From Euglena gracilis (Eukaryota; Euglenida; Euglenophyceae; Euglenales), in assembly GCA_039621445.1 (NCBI GenBank), contig CP154957.1:29851778-29915777 (forward strand): DNA of 64,000 nt, written 5' to 3'. Below are positions 1 to 10,010 of this stretch, one piece after another. The first letter of the stretch is position 1. Each line of letters starts with the position of its first letter. A model generated the notes under the pieces. That model ran no database searches. It had not been told where the DNA came from and saw only the letters and a list, made by a program, of their open reading frames with translations. The position numbers and the translations under genes are program-made.

Positions 1-1200
1 AATTTGGTTTAATATGTTTGTTCATTTATTCTTATATTTTGAAGGAATTTGGACATGTCCGTGGAAAGGCTGGCCACACCCGTAGCTTTATCACCCGCCA
101 AAGTCTTCAAGCCAACTTTGAATTGGGTCGACCTGCTTAAAATCCCAGGGGGGCACGTGCGCTGGTGCGCGCCAGGGTGTGCGACGTCGTTCCGGGCCAG
201 TGTTCAAACACCGGCGGCGACGTCGCCACGTTTTTTCCCCGTTGCAAGGCTTAATTGCAGAAACAAAAGTGAATGTGTGGAACACAAAAATGAAATACCG
301 TCTAAGGATTTCTTCTGCCAAAATTTTTCATCAAAGACCCAAAAAGTTAAAAATCAGCGAGGCTCCCCACGCGCACACATGCCCAAGGTTTGGCACCCCA
401 ATCGCGCACACGTGTGCATGGTCGCACAAGTGCGCACAATCTGCTCCCCGACCTCCCGCACCTAGCCTGTGGTGGTAACGTGTGCACAATTGGGAGTTGA
501 GCTGAGGGACCGGCAGAGAGGTGATGCTTGATCGAGGCATCTTGTGCATGTTTGTGCATCAGGCGCCCCAGGCTCTTCGTCTTCGTGGCCCTGGTTGAAA
601 CCCCTGGCATGAAGCAGTGGGGCAGCCACTGCCCCCAGGCACATCACCGGCGGCCGAGGACGGACATCAGCGAAAGAAGACATCTTCAGTCGCCGGGGTT
701 GCACCCATGTGTGCACAATTTGGAGCCACCTGAAAACGTGTTTTGCAGGTGGCTTTTATAAAGTGAAACCAGGTCTGTGGATGGGGTCCAGTTGTCGGCC
801 ATCGCTGGAAATCAGCGCCTTTTGGGTGCATTTCAGAGCCGAGGCCAGGGTGTTGGGCATTTCCACTGCGCAGCACAATGAGGCTGAAATGCCGAAGGGC
901 CTATCAATACTCCCTTCAAAAGTACAGGTGACAATTGCAAACACAGTCGGCATTTCTCTTTCCCAAACACGACTGTGTAGTTGCGCACACAGCCGCAAGC
1001 CTTGCCATAGACGCTCCACCTCTAACGGACGGAGCACTGCAGACCTTTAATATGCAGCACACTGAAAATTGCCGAGGAGGGGTCGCAATAGGGGCCTTTA
1101 AAAGTACAAACAACAACGTACAAACGTGCCTTTAAATTAGCCTCACGGTGTTGAACATTCCTTCAGGTGCGCGTGGTTGTCCTATCTGTCAAACCATCTG
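1..1200. other. Left flank, no gene recognised
   Basis: I see no coding exon or long repeat here. Open frames of up to 138 codons occur on both strands, but none has a recognisable domain or convincing splice signals. A short motif of the form GTGYRCACAAT recurs near 431, 481 and 711, which hints at degraded repeats. Confidence 0.4.
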
Positions 1201-1243
1201 TCTATCTGCTCTGTTTTCAGAGTGACTGACTGGTTTTTGGCCC

Positions 1244-1334
1244 GGATCCCTCCCCCAGGGGGGGGTCCGGACGATTAAACCCATTTTTGGGTGGTTTTCC
1301 GCATGCAGAAAACCACCCAAAGATTGAGGGATCC
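1244..1334. repeat. Nested hairpin
   Basis: Inverted outer arms GGATCCCTC (1244-1252) and GAGGGATCC (1326-1334) enclose a tight inner hairpin with 13-bp arms, TTTGGGTGGTTTT (1286-1298) and its complement (1309-1321). A G run separates the arms. It is probably the remnant of a small inverted-repeat element. Function unknown. Confidence 0.55.
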
Positions 1335-2198
1335 CCAGACCCGGTGTATCATATTTCTGGGACCGACGGCCCACTCCCTCCCACCATACCACTCCCCCCG
1401 GGGTTGAAATATGATAGATAGGATATATATGGGGGGGCAGCAAAGAGCCACTAAAATGAGCCAACCCTCCCCTCCACAAGTCGACTTCGATCATGTTCTG
1501 AGTTCTGAGCTCCTTTAGAAAGAAAGGAGTGCTCACGCCACCTCTGTCTCCTGGTGAAAGCACAACCTTCCCACAAAACACAAAAGCCTCCTCATCCGGG
1601 CCAACCGCACACCCTCTACCTCTACCCTCCAGCCCCTGGTTTGAACCAGAGTGCCCTCAGTGTCCTCCAGCCAATCCATACGAGCCCATGCGCCCGTGTG
1701 AACACACCAAGCTCGCCCATGTTCAATGTTCAGGGGTTGCCACTCCAGTTGACAGCCACAATTTGTTTAAAAACGTGTTCAGAGCCCGCCAAATGCCTGC
1801 CCTGAAATTTGTGGTCATTATTCACGCCAAGGGAGAAAAACGCGAAAATGTGAAATTCGGACCGAAAAGGGTGAAAAAAAAAGCGCCGTACCCTCACCCC
1901 CCCCCTATTTGCCCCCCCCCCCTAATTGGCTAATTGGAGGACCACCAAAAAGTCCATCACCAATTTCTCGCCCGGGGCCAAATTTTTCAGTCAGGTGATC
2001 ACAGCTGGCTGAACTTTGGATGGAACGGACGGAAGGACGGAACTTACGATTATCATTTTCTGGAACTTCAGAAAAAGCATTCGGCAAATTTCGCCCGATT
2101 CAGTTGTCCTCGCTGGTCGTCTGAAAGAAAAGCTTTCGGGTGAGGGGCGACTGTTAAAACCTATTTTCTGGACGCGACGCCTGTATTGCAATTCTATT

Positions 2199-2375
2199 GA
2201 CATCATCGGATTTCAGGCTGAGATTGTTTCTGTCAAAATGGAAGAAAAACGCATTCAAGAAAAATGAGACAAAACGTTGGTCGACATTAACGGATTCCAG
2301 GCTGAAATTGACAATGTCCCAAAACGGAACAAAAAAGCATTCAGAAAAAGGAAACAAAAGGTTGGTCGATTTCCA
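2199..2375. repeat. Two-unit diverged tandem repeat
   Basis: Two units of roughly 90 bp share the order GGATTTCAGGCTGA..., a Lys-codon-like AAAA-rich stretch, GCATTCA(A/G)AAAAA and a closing GTTGGTCGA. The second unit starts near 2291. Just downstream, TCGATTTCCATTCAGGCGCC occurs twice more (around 2401 and 2434) and again in altered form near 2652, flanking the poly-C element at 2458-2642. Confidence 0.5.
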
Positions 2376-2457
2376 AGACATCGGAATGTGTTTATGTCAG
2401 TCGATTTCCATTCAGGCGCCCGTTTATGTCGGTCGATTTCCATTCAGGCGCCCGTTT

Positions 2458-2642
2458 CCCCCCCCCCCCCCCCCTTTATTGCCCCCCCCCCCTTTATTGT
2501 CCCTGGGCCCCGGCCGACGGGGGGTTTTTTTGGCCCGGCCAATGAAATTCCTTTGGTACCCCTTTATTGTCCCCCCCCCTTTATTGTCCGGTCGGGCCTC
2601 CCGGGGGCAGGTCGGTGGGACAATAAAGGGGGGGGGGGGGGG
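2458..2642. mobile_element. Poly-C-terminated inverted-repeat element, TTTATTGTCC type
   Basis: The element begins with a C run followed by CTTTATTGCC and CTTTATTGTCC, and ends with GGACAATAAAGGG running into a G tract, so the termini are inverted repeats capped by homopolymers. The interior carries CGGCCGACGGGGGGTTTTTT and a segment ending TTTGGTACCCC. The same architecture and interior occur at 9642-9815 with ATATTGTCC in place of TTTATTGTCC, so this is a dispersed family. It has no coding capacity. Its flanks carry related CATTCAGGCGCCCGT direct repeats. Confidence 0.65.
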
Positions 2643-2773
2643 TATGTCAGTCAATTTCCATTCAGGCGCCCGTGAATGGGCCAAAAACCACTTTTTTGGC
2701 CATATTTCCGTCCAGGCGGTTCGGTCGAATGAATTTCAAGACAGGCGTCGGGCCCAGACAAAATAGGTTTTAG

Positions 2774-2877
2774 AAAAATCGACCGACACTAACAGATTCA
2801 GCAGGGGCGCCGGGCGCGAGCGAGCGAAACGAGCCGCCCGGCGCCCCTGCTGAATCTGTTAGTGTCGGTCGATTTTT
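2774..2877. repeat. Perfect long hairpin
   Basis: Two 42-bp arms (from 2774 and ending at 2877) are exact reverse complements. They begin AAAAATCGACCGACACTAAC and end in a GC-rich stem near GGGGCGCCGGGC. The loop of about 19 nt consists of GCGAGC-type repeats. A perfect stem of this length implies recent origin or gene conversion. It abuts the isolated oxidoreductase-like exon to its right. Confidence 0.85.
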
Positions 2878-2959
2878 GTATAAAAATTTGCAACGGCCCA
2901 AGATAAAATGTCGAATACAGATGGCATGCTTTTTGAGGGCAACAAGAAAAGAGACACAC

Positions 2960-3114
2960 CATAAAATTCGAATCAGAAGGTGGTCTTGTTTGACTTCTTC
3001 CACACTTGGCACCTTGGCATCTCGTTCCACAACTAGATGCACACCTGGGACAACTCTGTCAGTTGGTCGCTTTGCCAAGATCACTCTTGTTTGATTTAAC
3101 GGAACTTCGTACAT
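2960..3114 (-). pseudogene. Isolated 5' exon resembling an MDR oxidoreductase N-terminus
   Basis: Read on the minus strand from the ATG at 3114, about 51 codons contain VILAKRPTDRVVPG, then LVVERDAKVPSVEEV, then HLLIRILW. This order matches the start of the ADH_N_2 domain of zinc-independent medium-chain reductases (prostaglandin reductase and quinone reductase-like proteins), where a LAxRP motif is followed by a Pro/Glu-rich strand and a VLVRxLYLS strand. A GTGTGT donor follows at 2959, so this looks like a first coding exon. I find no matching nucleotide-binding or catalytic exon further left, and a perfect hairpin sits right after the donor. It may be a captured exon, a pseudogene fragment, or a gene whose remaining exons lie outside the window. 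The family call rests on motif resemblance only. Confidence 0.4.
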
Positions 3115-3885
3115 GAGAATGCTGCAAACCATCAAAAGTGAAAGGGCAAATTTCTCCATTTGGTGCCAAATTGACTTTGCTATGTAGCACTTTGTTAAAA
3201 TGACAAAAAATTTAGTGCATGATTCAAAGGAGATCAGGCAGTGGACTTTGGTCAATGTGGACCCCCCCCAATGGTGAACACCGCTTTTGCTTTTGCGAGT
3301 CAAACTTCGGAAGTTGCACACCAAATTAAGGATTTGTCACACAAAATTTGGATTTGCACATGAAATTAGGCATTTGCCCCTCAAATTTTACACCAAATTT
3401 GCCACACAAAATATGGAACAAGCACACCAAATTGCATTTGTCACTCAAAATTGGCTTGACACCATGACCCAGCTTTTGTCACGCCATAGGCCAGACGTTA
3501 GCCAGCCGTTGGCCAGTCGTGTACTCTCCCATTGAAGTTTAAATCCCTCGATTGTAAGCTCTTCTCATGGGCTTTCGACAGATGGCCACAGAATTCAGCC
3601 ACAATGCACAGAGCTCTTATTTTCAGCGAGCAGATGTTCCCAAATTTGCCGTATTAATTTGCCAGATCCCACAATTCAATTGCCATTTGGCACATCAAAG
3701 GAAAGCTCTCCCTAAGGACTTTCAAATGAGGAACTCAGCCACACTGCACAAGACAAAAAAAAACCCAGAAAACAGTTGTCCATGTTTATAACTGCATCAT
3801 CCGCCCCCCTGAATGAGACAAGGGGGCGGGCAGAGATTCTGCATTCTCATGAATATTTCCATTCAGGGCTAGGCGCGGCGCAAGG

Positions 3886-5380
3886 CGGTAGACTGGGGGG
3901 GGGGGGGTAGTGGGTAGTCGGCCGACTAGTCGGCCGACTACCCAATTGGTCCACCGACTAGTCCTAGTCGGTAGCTAGTCGGCGAGACAGGGGGGGGGGT
4001 AGTGGGTAGTCGGCCAACTAGTCGGCCGACTACCCACTCTAATGTACTAACGGGTCAAAACCGCCGACTTTTAAGCCCCCCCCCCATGAACAAAATCCAA
4101 TGCAATCTAGTCGGTGGCTAGTCGGCGGTCATAAAAATGGTCTGTGGCGGGCCCAAATCACCCGGAAATGGTCCGGATGGGTCCAAATAAGTGTCTTACG
4201 CCTAAATAAACACCCCCAGATGGAAATCTTTGGTCAGTGGGGGGTCGGTGGGCCCTTGGTGGGGGTCCGGAGGGGTAAAAAACCAATGATGAAACAGGGA
4301 TTACATTAAAATCCTTTAGAAATGCAATCTGCAATCTGCGTTTTGCATCACGAGAGGCAGAAAACTCCCCCCTCCACCCCAATCCGAGACTCAAATAACA
4401 AAATCCCTTCTGTGTTGGCAACGTACTCGGGGGCTAAGTCGTTTTTGTGGCTCACTTTGGCATAGGCGGGGGGGGCTCCGCCCCCCCCCACCCCCCCCCC
4501 TCAAATAACAAAATCCCTTCTGTGTTGGCAACATACTCGGGGGCTAAGTCGTTTTTGTGGCTCACTTTGGCATAGGCGGGGGGGGCTCCGCCCCCCCCGC
4601 ACCCCCCCCCTCAAATAACAAAATCCCTTCTCTGTTGGCAACATACTCGGGGGCTAAGTCGTTTTTGTGGCTCACTTTGGCATAGGCGGGGGGGGCTCCG
4701 CCCCCCCCGCACCCCCCCCCCTCAAATAACAAAATCCCTTCTCTGTTGGCAACATATTCGGGGGGTAAGTCGTTTTTGTGGCTCACTTTGGCATAGGCGG
4801 GGGGGGCTCCGCCCCCCCCGCACCCCCCCCCCCTCAAATAACAAAATCCCTTCTGTGTTGGCAACATACTCGGGGGCTAAGTCGTTTTTGTGGCTTACTT
4901 TGGCATAGGCGGGGGGGGGCTCCGCCCCCCCCGCACCCCCCCCTCAAATAACAAAATCCCTTCTATGTTGGCTATAGACTTGGGGGATAAGAACCTTTTT
5001 TTGTGCAAATTTTGACTTATACTGAAAATTCAATGGGGAGAGGTGTACTTTTGTCAAAAGTGGCCCAAAATGGACATTTTCCCCCAATTTTTTTGCATAT
5101 TCACCCCCGATTGGGGGGTTCTGGAGCCATTTGGGTCGGTTTTGACCGGCGTTGAGGTGATTTAGACATTTTTTTTTTACCAGGGGGGGGGCTTAAAAGT
5201 CGGCGGTTTTGACCCGTTAGTACATTAGAGTGGGTAGTCGGCCGACTAGTCGGCCGACTACCCACTCCCCCCCCGCCGACTACCTACCGACCCATTAGTC
5301 GGCCGCCTAGTCGGTGGACCAATTGGGTAGTCGGCCGACTAGTCGGCCGACTACCCACTACCCCCCCCCCCAGTCTACCG
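3886..5380. mobile_element. 1.5-kb element with about 200-bp terminal inverted repeats
   Basis: The ends are CGGTAGACTGGGGG (3886) and its complement CCCCCAGTCTACCG (ending 5380). Both arms continue for about 200 bp as GTAGTGGGTAGTCGG, several GTCGGCCGACTAGTCGG palindromes, GACCAATT/AATTGGTC, and inward to AAAACCGCCGACTTTTAAGC with a C run. The right arm repeats this order in reverse complement. The interior is a tandem array (4391-4990) plus unique AT-rich sequence and shows no transposase-like frame, so it is non-autonomous. I could not identify a clean target duplication. GCTAGGCGCG occurs on both sides (near 3868 and 5389), but not directly at the ends. Confidence 0.75.
4391..4990. repeat. 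Five-copy tandem array, about 110-120-bp unit
   Basis: Units start near 4391, 4501, 4611, 4733 and 4836, with a partial sixth near 4945. Each reads TCAAATAACAAAATCCCTTC, then TGTTGGCAACATACTCGGGG, then a TTTTTGTGGCT stretch, ending in the palindromic block GGCGGGGGGGGCTCCGCC and a C run. Units differ mainly by homopolymer length and a few substitutions. The array lies inside the long-TIR element. Confidence 0.9.
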
Positions 5381-5747
5381 TTTGGCACTGCTAGGCGCGC
5401 TGCTCGGGGGGGGGGGGGGGTCCGGGTGTCCGCTGGGTCGGGCGAGCGTATCATTTTTTTCCCAAAAAACAAAAATCATTTGCCTTTCTGGCTTACTTCC
5501 TCACTCCACAATTGGCCAAAAACCCCAAAAATTTGCCGTCCAGAAAATTTGGTATCAAAAACAGAGTTTACATCCAAGACAATTTTTCATCCACATTGGC
5601 ATTGAACACAACCTTGCCATCTTCCTAGAAGAAATGTTCCCAAACCCAAGATATCTCTTCCGACAATGAAAAAGAAGCGATTAACTAAGGGGGGGGTCCA
5701 CCGTTTACGTGTTTTGATTAACCATTTATTGTCCCCACAACAATGAA

Positions 5748-5784
<37 letters not shown>

Positions 5785-7072
5785 AATAGGTTCGATTGGG
5801 TGGCCAAAAACTGTGTCACCCGTTTGTTCAAGACCATCCCAGGACGGGTGAAAAAAAAACGGCTAATCACCACTAAATAGCCTTTACAAGCACGCCGACT
5901 ACCAGACCAGTCGCGCCCACCCAAAGAACACAGACTCCCGGCAAAAAAATCTCTAAGAAGATGCAAAAGAGTACAAGCCATCTCAAAAACAAAAGTGGCA
6001 AACAGTTCAAAATTCAAAAAAAAAACATTTTGGCACCAAAACACCCCACACCTCCCCAAGTCCACCAACGAAACACCCTGTCATAAAACCACCCCACCGT
6101 ACAAGCCCAGCTGAAAACCCCTAAACCCAAAACCCGCTGCCCCCCCCCCCAGCAACCAGCCACTCGCACAACCACCCCCCCCACCGTCGAGCCCCAGATT
6201 ACAAATCCCCTACCCCCGACACCGTCCAAAAGTGCCACTCAACTTCCCCTACCACTCCCCACCCCCCTCCACCCCATGGGCCACCCCCCCCGACAAAATA
6301 CCCCCCTGCCCACTGCAGGCTCACACCCCAACCGACCATAAACCACGTCTACCCCGCCCCCCCCCCCCCAACCCACCCCTAATGAATCCCCCCCAACCCC
6401 ATCACAGGCATGCCAAACCCTGCGCACGGCCACAACCACCCCTCCGCCCCCCCCCCTCACCACCCCCCTGCCCGCTATCTATTCCAAAGTTTTTTCGATT
6501 CACCCCCCCCTCTTTGCTTATATGCCAAACCCTTTTCTTCACCCCCCCCATTCCCAATTATTGTTTATTTTCCCCATTTTTTTGAATTTTTTCACCCCCC
6601 GAACCCCATTGGAAAAATCGGTCCATTTTCTGCTGGTTTTATGATATGTTTCAGTTCCATTTTCATAGGTAATTTTTTAAAAGGCAAAGCTTGCCCGTTT
6701 TTTTAGGTTTTTGGCCCCTTAATTTGGCCAAAGTTCTACTCCATAGTCAATTTGTGTCCTAACCGCACCGCCCCCCCCCTATTGCTAGACCTCGCCTTAC
6801 TTAAAACGATAAAGCTCACCATGACCCCCCAAAAAGCCAATTGGGGGGGGGCCAATTATGGGGGGGGACGGGTAACCGCCCCCCCTGTGGGGGTATATTG
6901 GGGGGGGGTTGATACAACCCCTTTTCGCTTTCGCCCCTTAATGCCCCTTATCGGGGGATGTCTGTAAGGCATATTTTTTCGGTTTGCTTTCCAACCACCA
7001 TTTCCAACCACCCTCACCCCCCCCCCCTGCTTTACCCCAAATTGGCTGGTTGGGGTGCTGAAGGAGCCCTGG

Positions 7073-7109
<37 letters not shown>

Positions 7110-7270
7110 TAAAAAAAAAAAAAAAAATAAAAAAAAAAAAAAAAAAAAAAAAATGAAAAAAAAAAAAAAAAAAAAAAAAAAAAAGCCAAAGAGGGGGGGG
7201 GGTTGTGGGTAATCACTAATTGCTTTGATGGCAAAAGAGACACCTGATGGAAGTAGCAACCTGATCATGT
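5381..7270. other. Low-complexity spacer
   Basis: No gene recognised. It contains an A run of about 32 nt (from about 5750), a strongly C-rich stretch on the plus strand (about 6040-6620) that creates spurious Pro-rich open frames, several C/G runs near 6770-6910, and an A-rich tract broken by single G/T bases (7077-7184). Fragments of unknown function lie between them. Confidence 0.5.
7077..7184. repeat. A-rich tract
   Basis: About 105 nt of nearly pure adenine interrupted by GAG and single T or TG. Its complement is read as poly-Phe in a minus-strand frame that is not credible as a gene. Such a tract may be an assembly risk point. Confidence 0.9.
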
Positions 7271-7304
7271 AAAAGGTTGCCGTGGAGGTATTTCTCTCTG
7301 GAAA

Positions 7305-7430
7305 GTGGACTTTGCCAAGTCAGTTGGGCCAAAGTGGACTTGGCCAAGTCCACCTGGGTTAATGTGGATTTGGCCAAGTCCACTTGGGTCAAAGTTGACT
7401 TGCTTGGCCAGGTTCACTTGGTTCGAAGTG
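7305..7430. repeat. Tandem repeat with internal palindrome
   Basis: About four diverged units of 27-30 bp carry TTGGCCAAGTCCAC preceded by GGTCAAAGTGGAC or GGTTAATGTGGAT. Each unit contains the palindrome TTGGCCAA. An open frame runs through it but reflects only the periodicity. Confidence 0.6.
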
Positions 7431-7509
7431 CACTTGAAAATAACCTCATGGCTTTCTTCTCACAACTTTCACATCACTTTAACGCAAACGAGTTTTGGCC
7501 CATCAGGAT

Positions 7510-7602
7510 TTTCTTAGACATAGAGGGATAGTAGAGGTAGAGGTGACCTCTACATCTACCTCTACCTCTACCTCTATCCCTCTACCTCTATCCAGCCCTG
7601 AG
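7510..7602. repeat. Purine/pyrimidine palindromic microsatellite
   Basis: GAGGGATAGTAGAGGTAGAGG is followed by a turn at GGTGACC and a series of CTACCTCTA units ending in TCTATCC. The left side is the reverse complement of the right, so the segment can fold into a long hairpin with one purine-rich and one pyrimidine-rich strand. Confidence 0.7.
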
Positions 7603-7767
7603 AGGGGATCTACCAAAGTGGAGGGAGTGTAGCAGCAACATCAGTCGCAGATGGATTGGCAACGTATACGGCCAGCGTTGTTTCTGCTGTGCCGGCAATG
7701 CATAAATCAGCTTGCTTTAAGCATTTCCCTCTATTTCGGCTGCAAAAGGCGGCCGAGACGGTTTTGA

Positions 7768-8391
7768 ATACCACCTCCCCCCCCCCTAATTGACTCCCCC
7801 CCTAATTGACCAAATGCCCCGGGGAATTTTTTTTTCGACCCCCCCCCTACCATGCCCCCCCCCTTTACTGTTCCCCCCCCTTACTGTTCCCATAGGGGGG
7901 ACGGGAACAGTACAGTGTCATAGCACTTTTTGTAAAGGATTCTTGGAACACAAGGCAAAAAAGAGGAATTTTTTGGCCGGTTTTAGGTGCGTTCCATCCC
8001 ACCAAAATCCAACCCAATGCCAAAATGGATGTTGTGGAGCTGCCATTTTCAAGCATGTAAACCAAAAAAGCTTCATTTTGGCATTTTAGGTGGCCTTTTG
8101 GGTCTAATTTGGTTGGTTGGTTCATGGCCCATGGGAACAGTAAGGGGGGGGGAGCTCGTCCCCCCCCCTTACTGTTCCCCCCCCCTTACTGTTCCCATGG
8201 ACCCAAAAGAGGGCCACGGGACGGGAACAGTAAGGGGGGGGGCATGGTAATTGACTGCCCGGGGGGATTCTGTGCTGAAGCACCCCCTAATTGACGGTAC
8301 CCCCCACCTAATTGAACCCCCCCCTAATTGACCAAAAGGGGGGTCCCGTGGAGAGGTCCCACGGTCAATTAGGGGGGGGGGAGGTGGTATT
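7768..8391. mobile_element. Inverted-repeat element with AATACCACC/poly-C ends
   Basis: The left end AATACCACCTCCCC continues through a C run into CTAATTGAC (from 7768). The right end is its complement GTCAATTAG, a G run and GAGGTGGTATT (to 8391). The arms are about 28 bp with homopolymer cores. Extra CTAATTGAC copies lie just inside both ends. The interior is interrupted by a second complete element (7850-8247), so this insertion is the older one. It has no coding capacity. Confidence 0.75.
7850..8247. mobile_element. Nested poly-C element, TTACTGTTCCC type
   Basis: The ends are CCATG plus a C run plus TTTACTGTTCCC and the complement GGGAACAGTAAG plus a G run plus CATGG. TTACTGTTCCC is repeated inside each arm. 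Near the left arm sits GGGGGGACGGGAACAGTACA followed by GTGTCATAGCA. The interior has GAACACAAGGCAAAAAAGAGG and a GGCCCATGGGAACAG block. Related copies lie at 15956-16172, 34220-34553 (with its duplicate) and, inverted, about 41970-42115. The family is non-autonomous and of unknown superfamily. Confidence 0.7.
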
Positions 8392-8847
8392 GCAAATTCA
8401 TTTTCCAGAAATGTGATTCTAAGGAGGAGCCCAAACCGCGGTTATCACCGCGGTTACACCGCGGTTACGTGGGCAAGGCGCCTTGAAAAGTGGTGGAGGC
8501 AGAGCTCAACATTCTCTATCAACTCACACGATGAGCTTGGTTTGAATTCCACCTATCGACAATTGCTCTTAAACTCATAGTGGTTGCCTCCTTTTTCAAA
8601 AAAAATCCAAACTTCAGGTTCAGCCCCCCCCCCTTTTTGGAATATTTGAATTCTAAAAATAGAGTAAAAGTGACCCCCCACCGACCCACACATGGAGGGT
8701 TTCCAGATCCCAGTAGGAGCCAAAAATGACAACTAATTAGGAAATGGCACACAATTTAGGAATCAAAATTGCCAAAAATGTGTGATAAATTCCTAATTGG
8801 AGTTATTTTTGTTGCAAAAGTTCTAAAAATAGGTTACATGTGACGTT

Positions 8848-8963
8848 GGAGATCAGGCAGTAGACTTTGGTCATTTTGACCCCCTCCCCCCCCCTATGGT
8901 GAAGTTCACCGTTTGAAAGTTCACCGGGGGTCCCGGACCCCCTCCCCCCCCCTCTGCCTAACC
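8848..8963. repeat. Cassette copy 1, left part
   Basis: It begins TGGAGATCAGGCAGTAGACT and continues through a C run, GGTGAAGTTCACC and CCGGACCCCC to CTCTGCCTAACC. The cassette is interrupted by the hAT-like element at 8964 and resumes at 10388. A shorter relative of the first 30 bp lies at 3228-3259. The uninterrupted copy is at 11097-11500. Confidence 0.75.
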
Positions 8964-9619
8964 TAGGGTTGTGCCTGGACTGGAAAAATAAAATATTTTT
9001 CAATTCAATTGAAAAATTTCATGAAAAATTTCAAAAAATTGAAAAATATATTGAAAAATATGACGGAGCTTGTTATTGAGCCGTAAAGGAAATCCCAGTG
9101 TCAACGCGTGCATTTGGGAAATGAATTTGACCAACCCTAGGGGTGGAGGTTGTAAGGCTTCTAAAGTGCCTTTGTGTGGGCGGAATTTCAGTTCAAAATC
9201 GTGATTTGCTTCTACACTCCAGTGAAATGATACACCAACAAAGACCCGTGGCCATGTAAATCTTGTAGACCCCCCCCCCCGGGGTTCTGTTAGCAGGGCT
9301 AATGGGAAAAAAACCCGGAACCCCCCCTCCCCCCCTTGTTTGGCTAACTTCGGAAGTGAACAGGGGTTGGCGCACCCGTACTGCAGGGGTAGTGCGGCCA
9401 GGTACACCCCGTGTACCTGGCCGTACTTGTTCACTTTGGCCGAAAACCAGAACGATGAGAGTACACCAATTAAGGCACTTTTCAAAAAAAAATTGGCGCA
9501 AGACCCCCACTCTGGGAAGTCAACATGTCCAGATGTCCAGTTCATTTTGGAAGTGAACGGGGGGTTCCCAGCCCCCTCCCCCTCGTGTTCCTGGGCTCCG
9601 GGGGGAACTGTGGCCCAAC

Positions 9620-10010
9620 TAACGTGACCCCCCCCCTACCACCCCCCCCCCCATATTGTCCCCCCCCCCATATTGTCCCTCGGCCCGGCCGACGAGGGGT
9701 TTTTTTGGCTCGGTCAATGAAATTTCCTTTGGTACCCCCATATTGTCCCCCCCCCCCATATTGTCCCGGCGGGCCTCCTGGGGAGAGGTCGGTGGGACAA
9801 TATGGGGGGGGGGGGTATATGGCACCCCCCCCGGGAGCGTTTTGACCCCCCTGGCGACTATTAGGGGGGGGGTGACAATTAGGGGGGGGGTTACTCAATT
9901 TACCCCACATTTCCATGGGTCCATGGGTAACCCCCCCCCCCTAATTGTCGCCCCCCCAAGGGGGGGGGCGACTATTAGGGGGGGTGACAAATAGGGGGGG
10001 GGTCACGTTA
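9620..10010. mobile_element. Nested element with TAACGTGACC ends
   Basis: The left end TAACGTGACC plus a C run and CTACC (9620) and the right end, a G run plus GGTCACGTTA (to 10010), are inverted repeats. The right half contains a second hairpin (about 9852-9985) built of GCGACTATTAG, GTGACAATTAG and their complements around ATGGGTCCATGGGTAAC. The left half is occupied by the ATATTGTCC element at 9642-9815. The whole lies inside the hAT-like element. Confidence 0.6.
9642..9815. mobile_element. Poly-C element, ATATTGTCC type
   Basis: A C run plus CCATATTGTCC (twice) opens the element, and GGACAATATGG with a G run closes it. The interior has CGGCCGACGAGGGGTTTTTT, GGTCAATGAAATTTCC and TTTGGTACCCCC, matching the interior of the element at 2458-2642 closely. 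It is the innermost level of the nested pile-up. Confidence 0.7.

Noticed and set aside
6232-6706. Pro-rich protein frames
   Set aside because: They are products of a C-rich strand. There is no start context, domain or splice evidence, and complementary Gly/Val-rich frames are equally open.
7074-7268. Poly-Phe minus-strand frame
   Set aside because: It is the translation of an A-rich tract.
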